In this document: positions 13,710 to 26,800 of the stretch, piece by piece
How the letters are laid out: every line of letters starts with the position of its first letter
How positions within the stretch are numbered: position 1 is the first letter of the stretch
From: Lycorma delicatula
Taxonomy: Eukaryota > Arthropoda > Insecta > Hemiptera > Fulgoridae
Reading direction: 5' to 3'
Assembly: GCF_047948215.1 (NCBI RefSeq)
Contig: NC_134455.1
Span: 160,190,575 to 160,254,574 of the forward strand
Length of the DNA stretch: 64,000 nucleotides
Made by a program: the position numbers and the translations under genes
The notes under the pieces: model-generated
Told to the model about the DNA's origin: nothing
The model's input: only the letters and a program-made list of their open reading frames with translations
Database searches by the model: none

Positions 13710-14215
13710 AACATAAAATGCAATATATTTCAAAATAACATTGAACAAATATTTATATTATAAACTAAAAAAAGCATATTATATACACTTACAGTTTAAA
13801 AAACAGCTTTACCTTCAACTCTATGTGCAAATTGAAAACACTAATGTAAATCACAATGTTTCGGCCAACTCACTGACAAAAACCAGGTATAGTTGTCGCT
13901 TTGACAGAATATTTTCAAAGCAAGCTACTAGGGAGGTAGAGTAATAAATCTCATCCCTTCCATAGTGAAAGCTATTTTTATGGATGGTGTAGTATGCCAG
14001 ACTATGCGTTATGATTCTAGGGTTAATGCAGAATTAATAATACAAGCCACAGTTCAAAAGTAAAAGCCAATAAGTTATTAACAGCAATGATTGATTCATG
14101 CATATGCAGAGGCTTTAAGTGATCTGTTAGGCATGTAACCGCCATATTGCCATCAGTTCGTTGTTGTTTGCTTCTGCAAGACAGTGTTAAATTAATGCAC
14201 TAATAACAAATCCCA
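13710..14215. other. Right flank of palindrome, nothing recognised
   Basis: Single-copy AT-rich DNA between the palindrome and the mariner relic. The one small open frame (13741-13944) has no recognisable motif. Confidence 0.4.
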
Positions 14216-14229
14216 CCAGTTGTAAAGTC

Positions 14230-15010
14230 TTAATGATTAGATTTCTAAACACAAGAAGACATAATACTGTTGAAATTCACCATCAATTGTGTGAAACATA
14301 TGGGCCTACTGCAAATACTTGAAGAAAAGTGACGCAATGGTGTTGTGAGTTCAACGAAGGCCATTCAAATGTTCACAACAAATAGCGAAGTGGCAAGCTT
14401 TGGTTCGAAGTGATGATCTCGTTGAACAAGTGAATGCAAAGGTTAGAAAAAATCTCACTTTAAGATTAGTAATTTTTCTCTAGAATTTCAAGAAGTTTCA
14501 AAGACAACATTGTTGAAAATCATGACTAGTCCAACTTAACTGTGTTTCACGATGAGTGTCAAAATTGTTGACAAGTGCTCACAAAGATCACAGAATGACT
14601 TCTGTACATGCTTTTCTCTACCGCTTTAATCATGAGAAAACAAATCCTTTTCCCATATTATCACTAGTAACGTGGATTTCATTTGTCAATGCTGAGATGG
14701 AACAACCAATCCAGTAGTTGTATCATTCGGTTCACCTAAACCAAAAAAATTCAAACAAGCCGTCATGAAGGAAAATCATGGCAACTTTATCCTGAGATGA
14801 AAAGGGTGTGCTTTTGTTGAATTCATAGAACCTAGATCCATTAAATTACAAGTCTATTGTGAAATACTTTCTAAACTATATTGTGCCATTCAAAACTGAT
14901 GACAAGGAATGCTGAGATCAAGAACTGTTCTTCATAATGCAGGTCCACATCCTGGCTGCACAACAGAAACAATTGAAAAATTCAGATGGAAGATTTTTTA
15001 CCATTCCTTT
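14230..15010 (+). pseudogene. Mariner transposase pseudogene
   Basis: Translation across several frames gives a decayed mariner transposase in the expected order. There is an N-terminal HTH region near 14255-14360 (readable as NTVEIHHQLCETYGPTAN, then TQWCCEFNEG). A central piece follows near 14750-14900 (FVEFIEPRS). A late piece lies near 14935-14990 (VLHNAGPHPG, matching the family's HDNARPH motif with the second catalytic Asp replaced by Asn). Multiple stops and frameshifts make it dead. The last catalytic block and C-terminus are missing. Confidence 0.75.
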
Positions 15011-15109
15011 ACAGTTAGGCTTATCTTATTTTTTTGGTCAAACACAAGAAAAAATTTAAGAAATTAATTAAAGTCTTAACAGTTTACTAAAACGTTAAAC
15101 TTTATTTAT

Positions 15110-16800
15110 TCAGTTGTATTTTACATTAGACATGACTTTTTTCAGAAATGGTTTGCTTGTTTTAATTACATCATAAAATTCACAATAAGAAATTTCTGCA
15201 TTAATTTTAACATTTAGCAGATGTTTAACAGTAGTTACTGAAAATTTACCCTTTTCTGCAGACCAAATCTTCCCTATAATTGAAAAAACTGTCTCAACTG
15301 GAGCAGATTTACCAGGCAAAGACATTGCAAACTCAACCATTTTAGAAATATTGCAACACGAAATATCAGTCTTTTGAAACACCTTAAAAATTGCTTTCCA
15401 CTTCTCTTTAATAGTACCTGGTACTTTTTCAGAACTTGAACCACAACCTACCCTTTGGTTTTGAATTAACTGGTTCAATAATGTACGTTCAACTTTTATG
15501 GAATCTTTTATAATTTCATTAACAACTTGTACACTCTCTTCTAAATCAGACCAGGCAATTTCAGTACGTAGATTTATCCACTGAAACTTACTAACTTTAT
15601 CAAAACCGGTTCTACACAACTCTAAGTATTGGATACTAGAATTATAAAAACTGTCTAAGCTTGAGAAGAATTTTTGTTCCTAAACAGCATTATCTTCTTT
15701 TTCAGTGCATAGCAATTCTATGGTAGAAGATGGTATAAATTTGTGGGTTTTTCTTTCCTGAAGTTGAAAAATAATTTAGAATATGTCTGAAATGCTTCTG
15801 TTGCTGCGATAGAATTAGCTTCCAATTTCAGAACTGCATTATTAAATAACTGTAAAGTACCATACAAACATTTCTAAAACAGTTCACTCTAGATTTTCAA
15901 ACAATCAAATAATTTTGGGCATTTATCACAAGATAAGAAGAATGATTTTAAGCCATAAACAATGGACAGAATTCTTTCTATTGCAGGTAGAAAACTAAGG
16001 AACCTTGTGCTGCTATTAAATAATACTTTTTTGTAATATGTTTTCACAAATTCACAGAACTCCTCACAGAACTCCAAGTTTCATTACTCTTACTATATAT
16101 ATATATATATGGGAAAATATTTATAAATTTTTATAACAATAACATCTATTTCCAGGGGTAGAGAATCACATGCTGTTTGTACTGAATTGTGTACAATGTG
16201 GTCTGAACAACGAATTCCTAAAATAGGTTTATCTAAATAACTGTTAACTTTACTAAACACATTTTCATTATCAGCAGTATAACAAACAAACTTTTCTTCT
16301 CAGTTTGTATTTTTTCACACATTGCAAAAGATACAGTCAAAATTTGAACAATTTCACCTGACACTTCATCAAAATTTAAAAGTTTAACTTGACACTTCAT
16401 CGAAATTTAAGTTTAACTTGAATTCCCTCCTCCAGTCTGAAATATCTTACAATTTCACTTCACTTCTATTTGAGCTATCCATCATTACTATTACATAACT
16501 AATGTTTTCCAAAGAATGTAACACATTATCAAATACAAATTGTGAAATAACATTAATTACCTCAGTTTTGGTTCTAGCAGATGATAATTTTGGGTCATAT
16601 AACTTATTAACCAGCTTAGATGTGCAGTCTGATGTTTTGAAACAGAGTTCATGTCTAGCAGTATGGGAGAAAATATAGCTTCTTTTGCAGCACACTCCAG
16701 ATGTTATTGTTACTGCATCTTTGGCTTTAAAAAGATCTCTTATGTTTGCTGAAGCAGTAGCATTAATAGCACTTTTATGTTTAGCTGTTTTCATGTGGTC
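15110..16800 (-). pseudogene. hAT-like transposase pseudogene
   Basis: Read from 16794 leftwards, the first 115-codon frame has the AKHKSAINATAS and SDCTSKLVNKLYDP blocks and an MMDSSN motif, typical of a hAT-derived family with a BED-type N-terminus. The middle (about 16440-15620) is broken by stops and frameshifts. The last frame (15110-15619, 169 codons) has a C-terminal dimerisation-like region ending near VETVFSIIGKIWS. A related fragment lies at 56450-57010 on the plus strand. The break pattern argues against a functional gene. A domesticated gene with introns is less likely because the stops lack splice sites around them. Confidence 0.65.
16355..16422. repeat. Short imperfect tandem repeat
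   Basis: A motif built on GACACTTCATCRAAATTTAA occurs twice with a spacing of about 33 bp inside the hAT-like pseudogene. A second local duplication with a period of about 54 bp lies near 16833-16925, just outside it. Confidence 0.55.
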
Positions 16801-17039
16801 TTCAATATCACCCTTTCCTTAATGTGCAACAGAAAACTCTCCAGTACATAGTATGTAATAAAACACTTTCATTGTTACTGTCATTCTCCAGTACACTGTG
16901 CTATAAACACGTTCATTGTTACTGTCATTATATAAATTCAAAATTTGTATTCCTGTTGCAGGTTAAACACATTTTCTTTTGCCCATTGCTAAGCGATGAG
17001 AGAAAAAACGTAGTGTTTTAGGTTTATCTTCACGATAAA

Positions 17040-17530
17040 CCTAAAAAAAACAAATTCTGATAAATAGAGCAATAAAAATTCTGGAATTATAAAATCAGTA
17101 ATTAATAAAAAACATTAAAAGAAATCTTGAAAGCAGGGCTTTCTTCAAAGGAGAAGCTCCAAAACAAAAATTATCAACAGAAGAATTCTGGAAAAAGGCG
17201 AGTGAGACCTAAAAAGTACTGGCAAGATGAAAAGGAAGAAGAGGAACAATAAGAAACTTTAAAGTAAGAATGTACTGTATGTTCAAATTATTTTTAAAAT
17301 ATATAAAATAATAATTTCGTCCATAAAAATATTTTTTTTGAGGGAAAACTAATAAGCAATATTAAAACAAACAATGTACTAATCTATTTTTATTTACAGA
17401 ATTAAAACAATTCGTATTTATTTTTTCAACTATGATTAAGTACATTATAAAATTTAATTTCATAGAAGATGAATAATTTAGCCCATTGGCCATCCTACTC
17501 TTTAATTTTCTCCTTCACCCACATCTGGGG
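17040..17530. other. Possible LINE 3' scrap; otherwise nothing seen
   Basis: Around 17195-17245 the plus strand reads GKRRVRPKKYWQDE, like the GRP-rich C-terminal tail of LINE reverse transcriptases. This is too short to classify. The rest is AT-rich DNA downstream of the PDCL3 gene. Confidence 0.3.
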
Positions 17531-17549
17531 TTACATCATAAAAATATAC

Positions 17550-17555
17550 TTTATT
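17550..17555 (-). terminator. Candidate poly(A) signal of PDCL3
   Basis: AATAAA on the minus strand about 200 nt downstream of the PDCL3 stop codon. In an AT-rich genome the motif is common, so its use is an inference. Confidence 0.4.
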
Positions 17556-17751
17556 TAAACACATAAACATCATGACAACCCAGATCTTTTATAACCTTTT
17601 TCTTAAATTGCGCATATAACCATTATAAAAAGCAACACATAAAAAAAAGAACGGAACAGCACATTGTATAATCAAAGTCAATATTGCCACACTGTGAATG
17701 ATCTGAAATCATTCCTATATAATGGTTTCCAGAGTTTTCTTGATATTGATG

Positions 17752-17894
17752 TCACCAATCACCACCCCCACCATCACTATTATTAACTGCATTTAGAGAA
17801 GAGAATAAGATATCACGTGGTCCTGAGTTTTGGCGAGGATCCTGTTTCAATTTTGTTTCCACAGCACCAGTCTCTCCAATTAACCACTCAAGTT
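17752..17894 (-). CDS. PDCL3: PDCL3 coding exon 5 with stop
   Basis: 143 nt after a TTTTAG acceptor. It reads [16 protein letters not shown] across the junction, then a variable tail with ILFSSLN and a Gly-run, ending in TGA at 17752-17754. It is too short to stand out as an open frame and was found by continuing the splice phase from exon 4. Confidence 0.95.
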
Positions 17895-20800
17895 CTAAAA
17901 ACAAATAACACTATAAGTGAATAAAACATAAAATATCTACAAATAATGTAAAACGTAATATACACAAACCAGAGAAAATTTTAACAAGTTAAAGAGAACA
18001 CTAAGAAACAATATGAAAATCCACTTATCTAAAATAAAAAAGTACATTTTATATCGCCTTTTTATATTTATAGTATTTTCTACTGAATCAATTTTTCCAG
18101 AATTTCTGAAAATAAAAACATAAATTTTTATGCACAATTAAAACCGGTTTTTTTACTAGTAAAATAATGTACTCTTAAATGAATCAATCAATAATCAAAA
18201 ATGAATTACAATGTTCTCTTTAATTAATTACAAATTAGACAAACACTTTGAAAAACTTACAAAAAAATATATAAACAAGCGTAACTTCTCTAAAACCAAT
18301 CAATAACAGCTGATTATCACCACATTAATCACACCATTATATTTTCTAACAAAAATCTTTAGGCAACACAGAGAGACTGGACTCTTGACTACCCATCACA
18401 AAGTGGATACAGAGTGTGCACAGCACCAGGTAACACCTCCTTCCACAGGTTAATCTCAGACCTTGTGACAAGGTAACCTGTGATGTTGTGGTACAAGTCA
18501 CTTAAACACTCTTAGCGCCACGCCTAAATCAGTAAAACTTCACCCCAGGCCAGACATTTTTTATGCATCAAACAAGACCATTACGTGTGCATCAAAATTA
18601 TACACGTGGCCGTTTTGGCATTGCTAAAAATGTATCAGATTGATACACATGGCGCTAAGAGTGTTAAGACAGTTAATGTCTCGCAAGCAACTCTCTCCTG
18701 CTAGAAGCAATCTGTTGTCAAATAATTTACAGATTATTTAATTTAATTTCTAAGCGTAGATTATCTTTATTTGTATCTATTAATTGTATTATTTATTTAA
18801 AAGAAAGGGATTAATAGTTAATATTTAGCAGTAAAAAAAAAGGATTCTTTATTTAGCAGGAGTCATTGGGCATGCATGCACCCCAACCTCATAGGGGGGG
18901 TAGATACCCCCCCCATTCATAGCCCTGACGGGCTTTAACAGGAGTCATCTTTCACCCTCTAACTTTTACATCTCATAGTAATAAGTCAGGCCTCGTCAGG
19001 ATGCCACCAATGTAAATGCCTTAGTAGACATTTACAGCAGTGATTTTTAAACTCAGCTTTTGCCTTCACTGTAGGCCTCATCTGGACATCTTGAATGTCC
19101 TACATCGTTGCCCTCTGAACAAGCTAACCTAGCTCGCAGAAACATGAAACCCGCACCTAACTTTTATTGAGCCAATTTCTAGCAAATGTCTTGAAATTCG
19201 AGGCAAATTAACAACAATCTACCACCAAAAATGTTTTTCACAACAAAATTTAGTCCTAGTTCCCTTATTGAACTCTACTTCAGTACATACCCCTGACTTT
19301 AGGTTAATTTACGGACATCGGTCTGGTCTACAAGGGAGAGGTGGACAGACCTCCTACTCCCAATCAACTCTATCGCAGAATCCCACATGGCATTTACTTT
19401 CTTCAACCATTGTCAAGATGCCGCTACACCTCACGGCTGCATGGTAACTCATGCCCTCGGCAGTGCTATCGCTGTTCTGCCGATTGCTAACATTCAAATA
19501 ATAACTACAATTTCTATCCGTGGCTCGATGCCAATACGCCTACCTCCAGCCAATCAACTCCTCAGGCAGTCCCTAGCCACCTGAGGTACTACTGTACTAT
19601 ACCCCTTCAGCCATCCTGCTCAGGTCGAGGAATCGAAGGAAGCCAGCCACATAGTCCATTCTCTGTGAGTCTTCCAGTTGACACGCATATCAAAAAAGGA
19701 GTCCACTCTCTTGAGTTCCCTAATTAGTCTGGTATGTTCAACCTCATACCAGGGACAAACAAAGTACATGGTCCACAGTGTCATCAACCCTACAGTCTGG
19801 ACACAAACCAGAGTCAACCAAACCAAACCTAACCAAACTATTCCTAAAGGCACCATGTCCTGAAAGGAATGAGTAATATACCAATTGAGGGAAACCCAAC
19901 CAATTGCTCGCAGCTCTCTAACATTTGGAAAGATAACATGCATGTATCGACCAGTAGAAGAATCGTTCCACCTAGCTTGGCAGAGTTAAAACCTTAGTCT
20001 TCAATTTCTCGCATATGCCCAGAAGTAAGAAGGCCTTCCTTCTTAGAAATGTACCTCTTGCTACGTTCCACAGCTAGAATGTCAATCTGTTTAATGTCAG
20101 CGATCACAGAGACTGCCTCTCTCGAGACAGCTCTGTAACCACCGACAACAGCTAACAATAGAAGATGCTGGGCTCGCAAAAGAATGTTCCTATAACATTA
20201 GAACTGCAAACGATGAGCCCAGACGAGCACAGTATACAACATTATGGCCTCACAGACACCTTTGTAAAGAATACGCATGGTACAATAATTCAACCCCCAA
20301 TCAATCATTGGTACACATGGTATGCATGCAGCTGGCAATCATTTCATCCACTCTGTACCAATAGCAGCAGCTGGACCAGCAACTAGCACAACCTCACAAA
20401 AGACTAAACAAAGAAGCCAACTCCCTGTTATCAATATGGCTAGCGTTAATATTATATTTCTATTAAATTCTATATCTACTCACTCCTTAAGCCTATTTTA
20501 AAAATAAAAACGCAATGTTCAGAAAAATATTCTCTACACACTAATATTTCTTTTCTTAAAATATTTCTGTAAAATACTAAATATTCTCACAAACATGAGG
20601 ATACAAAGGTGTCAAGGATCGGGCAGAGTCCTCTCGCTTGACAGTGAGTGAAGCGAGCCCAAACCAGCTATTATTAACAAATAACACAACAGTTGAAGGA
20701 TAGAAAAATAAGGACAAAATTATTGTAATTCATGATTTACTCACCATCAACAGTAAGGTTAGGACCACGCAATTCCAATGGTCCAACAAACTGACTCTTC

Positions 20801-23800
20801 ATGTCACCCTCATAGTACACAAACAAGGTCGGAAGGTTTTTGTCAGGATAGTTTGGGATACAAGTGGTTGATATACTCTTTAAGAATTTAGTTGCAGGAA
20901 ATTTCTGGGCAAGTTGTGAAATATGCTGATTGATTAAAGCACACAGTGGAATCCTGCAGACAATACACAAATATTAATAAATATAAATTATTCCCTTGAA
21001 TTATTGAGTAGTATTCCCTTATTTATCACAAATTCCTAACTACAATAAATTGATAGCAATTATTCTTTTTTATTAAAAAATACAAGACACCATAGTAGAA
21101 TCCACTGGCTCGTATTACTAATCATTCTATCAGTGAGGCTACTACACCATCTGCTCTTAAAATAACCAAAATCAAATCCCTGTACAAGAAAGGAGATGAT
21201 AATTTGTCAATAATTATAGGCTATATACTTTATTTCCCAGATCTTCCCAATTTTTTGAAAAATCAATTTTAAAAATGTATAGAATTTCTTGACAACATTA
21301 ACAAATCTTAGCAACTCTTTCAGCTTGGGGTATAATCAGAAATCAGATGAACTATACAGAAGCAGAGAAAAAATGCTTGGAAACCTAGAAAATAACCAAG
21401 GTCAGGTAAAATTTTCTGGACTAACTCCAAGTTAGTCCAAGGAAAGACTGAAGAATTGCCATAACAACATTTTCAAATCCAAAGTTCAACAGGTCTGGTT
21501 TTCTGCAGTAAACAGAACACAAAGATGACAGATAAGTTTTTGAAAATTATATTTCAGTAACTGTTTTACCTTTAGGAGTATATTTGTAATATACAGCTCT
21601 AAACCTTTTTGAAAATGTTTATATCAACATTTTTGCTATTGGGACAATGACCACTTTCCATCAAAGTATTATATTAAAATATTTCAAATAATAATGAATT
21701 AACCTTAATATGTCCCACTTGTGTTTTGATTTTGTCTGGTTCATGCATTTAGTAATTCTGCTGGTGATGATAGACAATCACCAAGAGCTCTAGAATTATA
21801 CAACAAAGGTCATGCTATATTTTATATCAATTAACGAGCCAACAATTTCTTGTGGTTTTTCTTGTCAGAATATTCTCCAGGAGCACAAAATGGTAATGAG
21901 CATTATCCACAACAATTACTCAGTTCTCCGCCAAACTAAGCAACAGATTTATAAGCTTGTTACTTTCTTAATCAAATAATGTGTAACATGCCTAATATAA
22001 ATGAAAAGGCAATTTGTTATTAATAAAGAAATAATTACTTACTCTACTTAGTAGAGTATGAAAATATACAGTTTATGCATGTTCCATAAAAAATATTTTC
22101 CTTTGAAACATGTTCACATATTTTTTTTTTGTACATTAGCAAAGTTTCAAACATGTTGTGCAAAGGTGTTTTTGAGTTGAAGAATTTTTTAAAAATATTT
22201 TTGTTTTTGAGACAGAGTGAAATGATTCAATGTCATTGTATGAATAATTTAGTAAATTTAACCCAGAAACTTCTGCATTGAAGGCTAATATGCTATTACT
22301 GTGTCTTGAAGTTGTTAAGTGATTTATGATATTTTTTTAAATATTTTATCAATAATACAAGGTTTTATTTTTTTGGATTAAACATAAATAACAACCATTT
22401 TATTGCATGTTTTAGTGTAATTAAAATTTTTTATTGCATCAAGAACAATTAAAAATATTTACTGTGACATATTTTCTGACTTATTTAGTTATTATATTTG
22501 GTTATATATTTTATAATACTTGTTTACTCTTGATTTTTATTCATTTTAAGTTAATAAATAAAAGTTCCTTTCATTAAAAGCATGTTAACAGCCAAACAGA
22601 ATTTAAATATTATTAGTTAATAGAATGAATAACTATTTCACTTTAACAGTTCTTTTATTTGACTGATAGTTCAAAAAAAGATGCTTTATGTGTAAAATTT
22701 ATTAGCTGCTTATATATAAATGGACAAGATATTTACAATATCTCAGTAATTTTTTTTTTCAAAAATTCAACCAAAGAAACTTAATTTCAAAAGTTTTATA
22801 ACAGCTACAATGAATAAAATTACACATAAGATTTCATAACTCATCCTCACTAAATCTGGTTGTATCACTATCATATAAATTGGGACATTAAGAATTTATG
22901 TATAAGTATAGTTTCATCATACACCTCCTCTGATATATCTTCTTGTCTTCTTTCAGAATGTTCAACACAATTCTTCCACTGGAAGAACTGTAACTCCTTT
23001 TATAGCATCTTTGAATAATTTCCTGATATCCTTTAGTCAGCCATTAATAGCTGATATCTCTTCCTTTGTTTTGGTATAAATTAGCTCTACAAGTTAATAT
23101 TTGAAATAATAATGAATTAACCTTATATGTCCCACTTGTGTTTTGATTTCGTCTGGTTCATGCATTTAGTAACTCTGCTGGTGATGATAGACAATCACCA
23201 GGAGCTCTAGAATTATACAACAAAGGTATATTTTATGATCAATTAACGAGCCAACAGTTTCTTGTGGCTTTCTTGTCAGAATATTCTCCAGGAGCACAAA
23301 ATAGTAATGGGCATTATCCACAACAATTACTCAGTTCTCCTCCAAATTAAGCAGCAGATTTATAAGCTGTTCTAATAATATTAGTCCTAATAGTAATAGG
23401 ACTATTAATACTAAATACACTAATTAATACTAAACATAAAGAGGTAGGATACAGATCATTAAATACAAGCCAGAAATTTCTGCAATAGTTGAAAATGAAT
23501 ATGTATTTACATTCAGTTGAAAATTAATATGTAAATTTAGAAGAGGATAATCATTAAGACAAGAGAGAAGAATTTGGCTGGAAAGATAACACTGTTGTAA
23601 AAACCTTAAGTACAAATGTTATATTAGAATTAATGAATGAAGTTAAAATATAATGGATATAGAAAAATAATATTTTAATAGTGTATTAACACTAATAATA
23701 AATACTATTTAGTTAATACTATTAGTTCTAATAGTACTTTGACTGAAAGATTAGCTTGACATTCTGTTTGAACACAAACAGAATTATTTCATGATCCTTT

Positions 23801-26800
23801 TCTAACTGGAATTCAAAGAACAATGCCTGCTTGTACTCTTCTACTATATATAATTTCTTGAACGATTTTGAATTCCTGACTTTCGTTCAAGTAAATCATG
23901 GGTCAAAGATATTTTTTTCTTCTTAATGGATGCAATTTTTTTAAGAAAGCTCGAACAGCAACAATGTCTTTGTTAATTTTTAAAAACATTTAGACTTCAT
24001 TAGAACCAGCAGTTTGACTGTTCTGATACTAATTCAAAATACCCTTCAACCAAAATCTTTCCAATAGAAATCGCCTACCATCATTCCATCTTCAGTATTT
24101 AACATGAGACTTTTAAAACAAGGAGTAAAATTCTGAACTGAGGAGGTAAAACTGCAAAGTTTATAACTGCATCACCTAGAAAACTTCTGGAAATAGCCTG
24201 AAAATTGAAGGGTATGGAGTAAGATAAAATTGTAACACAAAAGTTGTGTTACTAAACTGGTTTCAATGATCACCAAAGTTAAAGAGTAGTGAATGAATTT
24301 TACTACTTGCTAGTGGAATTCATTATGTTCAAATGCAGTTTCTTAATCTTCTGTTTGAATTAGCAAGAAAGTTGGACTAAAAAGGTTTGAATTACCAGAG
24401 TCCATTGATTTACCCAGCTACTAAAACTAACAACTAAATTAACAAACACGCTTTAAAAAGCATGGTTTTGATCCTTAAAATAAATAAATTTCAACATTTT
24501 AAAATAATTTCAAAACTTATCAAATTAAAAGGTTAGAAATTTATCTAATTGTTCCAAGTTAAAATAAATTTTTAAAAACATTTAGACTTTATTAGAACCA
24601 ACAGTTTGACTGTTCTGATACTAATTCTCTATTCCTTTCTGTTCTTCAACAAACTTTTAATCTTATAACTTGTCTTCTGCATTTAAAATTTTCAGTTTAA
24701 TCTGTTTTATACATTCCAATTTTTTCTTTGTCTACAGTTTTCATCCTCTACTTATACCTCTGTTATCAAATTCATCTTCAGCTCTTTTTTCAATGGTGAT
24801 CAACTAATCTAGTTTTCAACATCCTCATGTATCAACAAATTTCAAGGACTTTTAATTTTTGGATCTATAAGGGCCATTCAAATATAAACAAACCATAATA
24901 TGTACATCTGTTGTAGGCTAGAGCTTTGAATCCATCTTGAACAAAATAATTCTCCCATTACCTCCTATATTCATTTTTCGATTTTGTATTCATTTTATAA
25001 TCCCGTGACCAAAATCTTGTTCATAATACCACCATATCTCGCTAATTTCTACTATATGTCACTCTCACACTCTCTCTCTCTCTCTCACACATGCATATAC
25101 ACACACGAGAGAGAGAGAGTGTGTGGGGGAGGAGAGAGTGAGAGGGAGGGAGAGACAGGAATAGGGAGAGGGAGGGAGAGAGAGAGGGAGAAAGAGGTGT
25201 TATTCAAACACACACATCTCTAGTTTACTCATATTTTGTTTTAAATTATCTTGCTTATCACTATTTATTTAAGTTGATTTAAAAGGAACTTCACAACGTT
25301 AAAAACATAAAAAACTTATTTAGATAACTTACAGATTTGGCTGGGATCTCTCTTTTCATAGCAAAAAACATGAAGTTTTGACTCATGTAGTTCATTAGTA
25401 AAGAATTCAGCCACCAGCGCTGTCACCAGTGTTGTTAAAAATAGATACATTTGCTGGCGCAGAATATGCTCACTGTGCAATTTCGTTTCACAATTTGCAA
25501 TCAGCAACTGCAGTACAACATAATTTTTATAGAGTATGGTAGGGAGCCTCCTAGTAGGCATACAGTTTACTCTTGGCACCAAACTTCATTGAGACAGGTT
25601 ATTCTGTTAAACATACAAAATCACCAGGATGCCCACACATCCCTGAAGCTATTGTGCAACAACTTAGAGAAAGCTTTGCACATAGTCTGAACAAATCAAC
25701 CCTATGCAAGTCACACAAGACTGGTATTCCATAAACGACTCTTTGGCGCATATTATGTAAACAATTGCATTTGAAGCCATACAAACTAACCACAGTTCAA
25801 CACATTACAAATGATGACAAAGTTGCTCAGATGCAGTTTTGTGTGAAAATGATGGAAGAATTGCAGAAACAATACATTTTTAGACAATTAATTTTTAGTG
25901 AGCCAATGTTTCACATTAATGGCAAGGTGAACACCCATAACCGCCAAATGTTGAGTAATGTTACAGCCCTAAGATCAATTTTTTTGTGTCTCTAAGCAAA
26001 CAAACACTGTACAGCCCGTTCTTTTTCCAAGAGACAACCATAAATAATATAATTTATCTAAACATGATTTAAAATTTTATAATTCCTCAGTTAGACGAAG
26101 AGGACCAAGATGGACGCCATTATTATCAGCAAGACGGGGCAATTCCTCATTACTACCTAGAAGTCTGAGATTTTCTTGATACTTGATTTCTAGATTAGTG
26201 GATTGGTTGTGAAGGTCCAACTGCATGGCCACCTAACTCCCCAATTATGATGTCACTAGATTTTTCTTGTAGGGTTTTTAAGATCAGGTTTATGTACCAC
26301 CTTTACCTGCTGATCTTGTTGAGCTAAGACTTCAAATTAACACCACAGCTGCAGAGGTAAGGCCCCGACTTGCTGGCTGTATGGAATGAAATTGACTTCA
26401 GGTGGGATGTGTATCGCATTACAAATGGAAGCCATTTTAAACCAGTGAATTTCGGTTGACAAACTTGATGTGTTTTTCTATAAAATGAGACCTCAACCGA
26501 ATTAATAACTTATCTCAATAAATTTTTATATACTTTTAAAGCTATGAAGTCCCTTTATAAATAAACAAGATATTTCAATGAAAGATATAATAAAAGCTTT
26601 CCTTTGCTTTCGAATATTTTAGAATAGAAAACATAATTTTCTAATTTATTTTATTATAATTTTCTCTTTACATGATAGTAATGGAATACATTTATTATAA
26701 ATACTGCATGCATGAAGCAAATTAATTTTTTTCATAACAGTTACGAAAAAATCTTAATGATTAAGAATAGAAATCTTAATGTATTCACTTCCCTTCTTTT

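Noticed and set aside
19620..19943. 107-codon minus-strand ORF as an independent gene
   Set aside because: It lies in the middle of the R1-like LINE fragment in the right order and orientation and is best read as part of that pseudogene.
24984..25223. 79-codon ORF with SLSLSHT and repeated Arg/Glu
   Set aside because: It is the translation of the CT/GA microsatellite.
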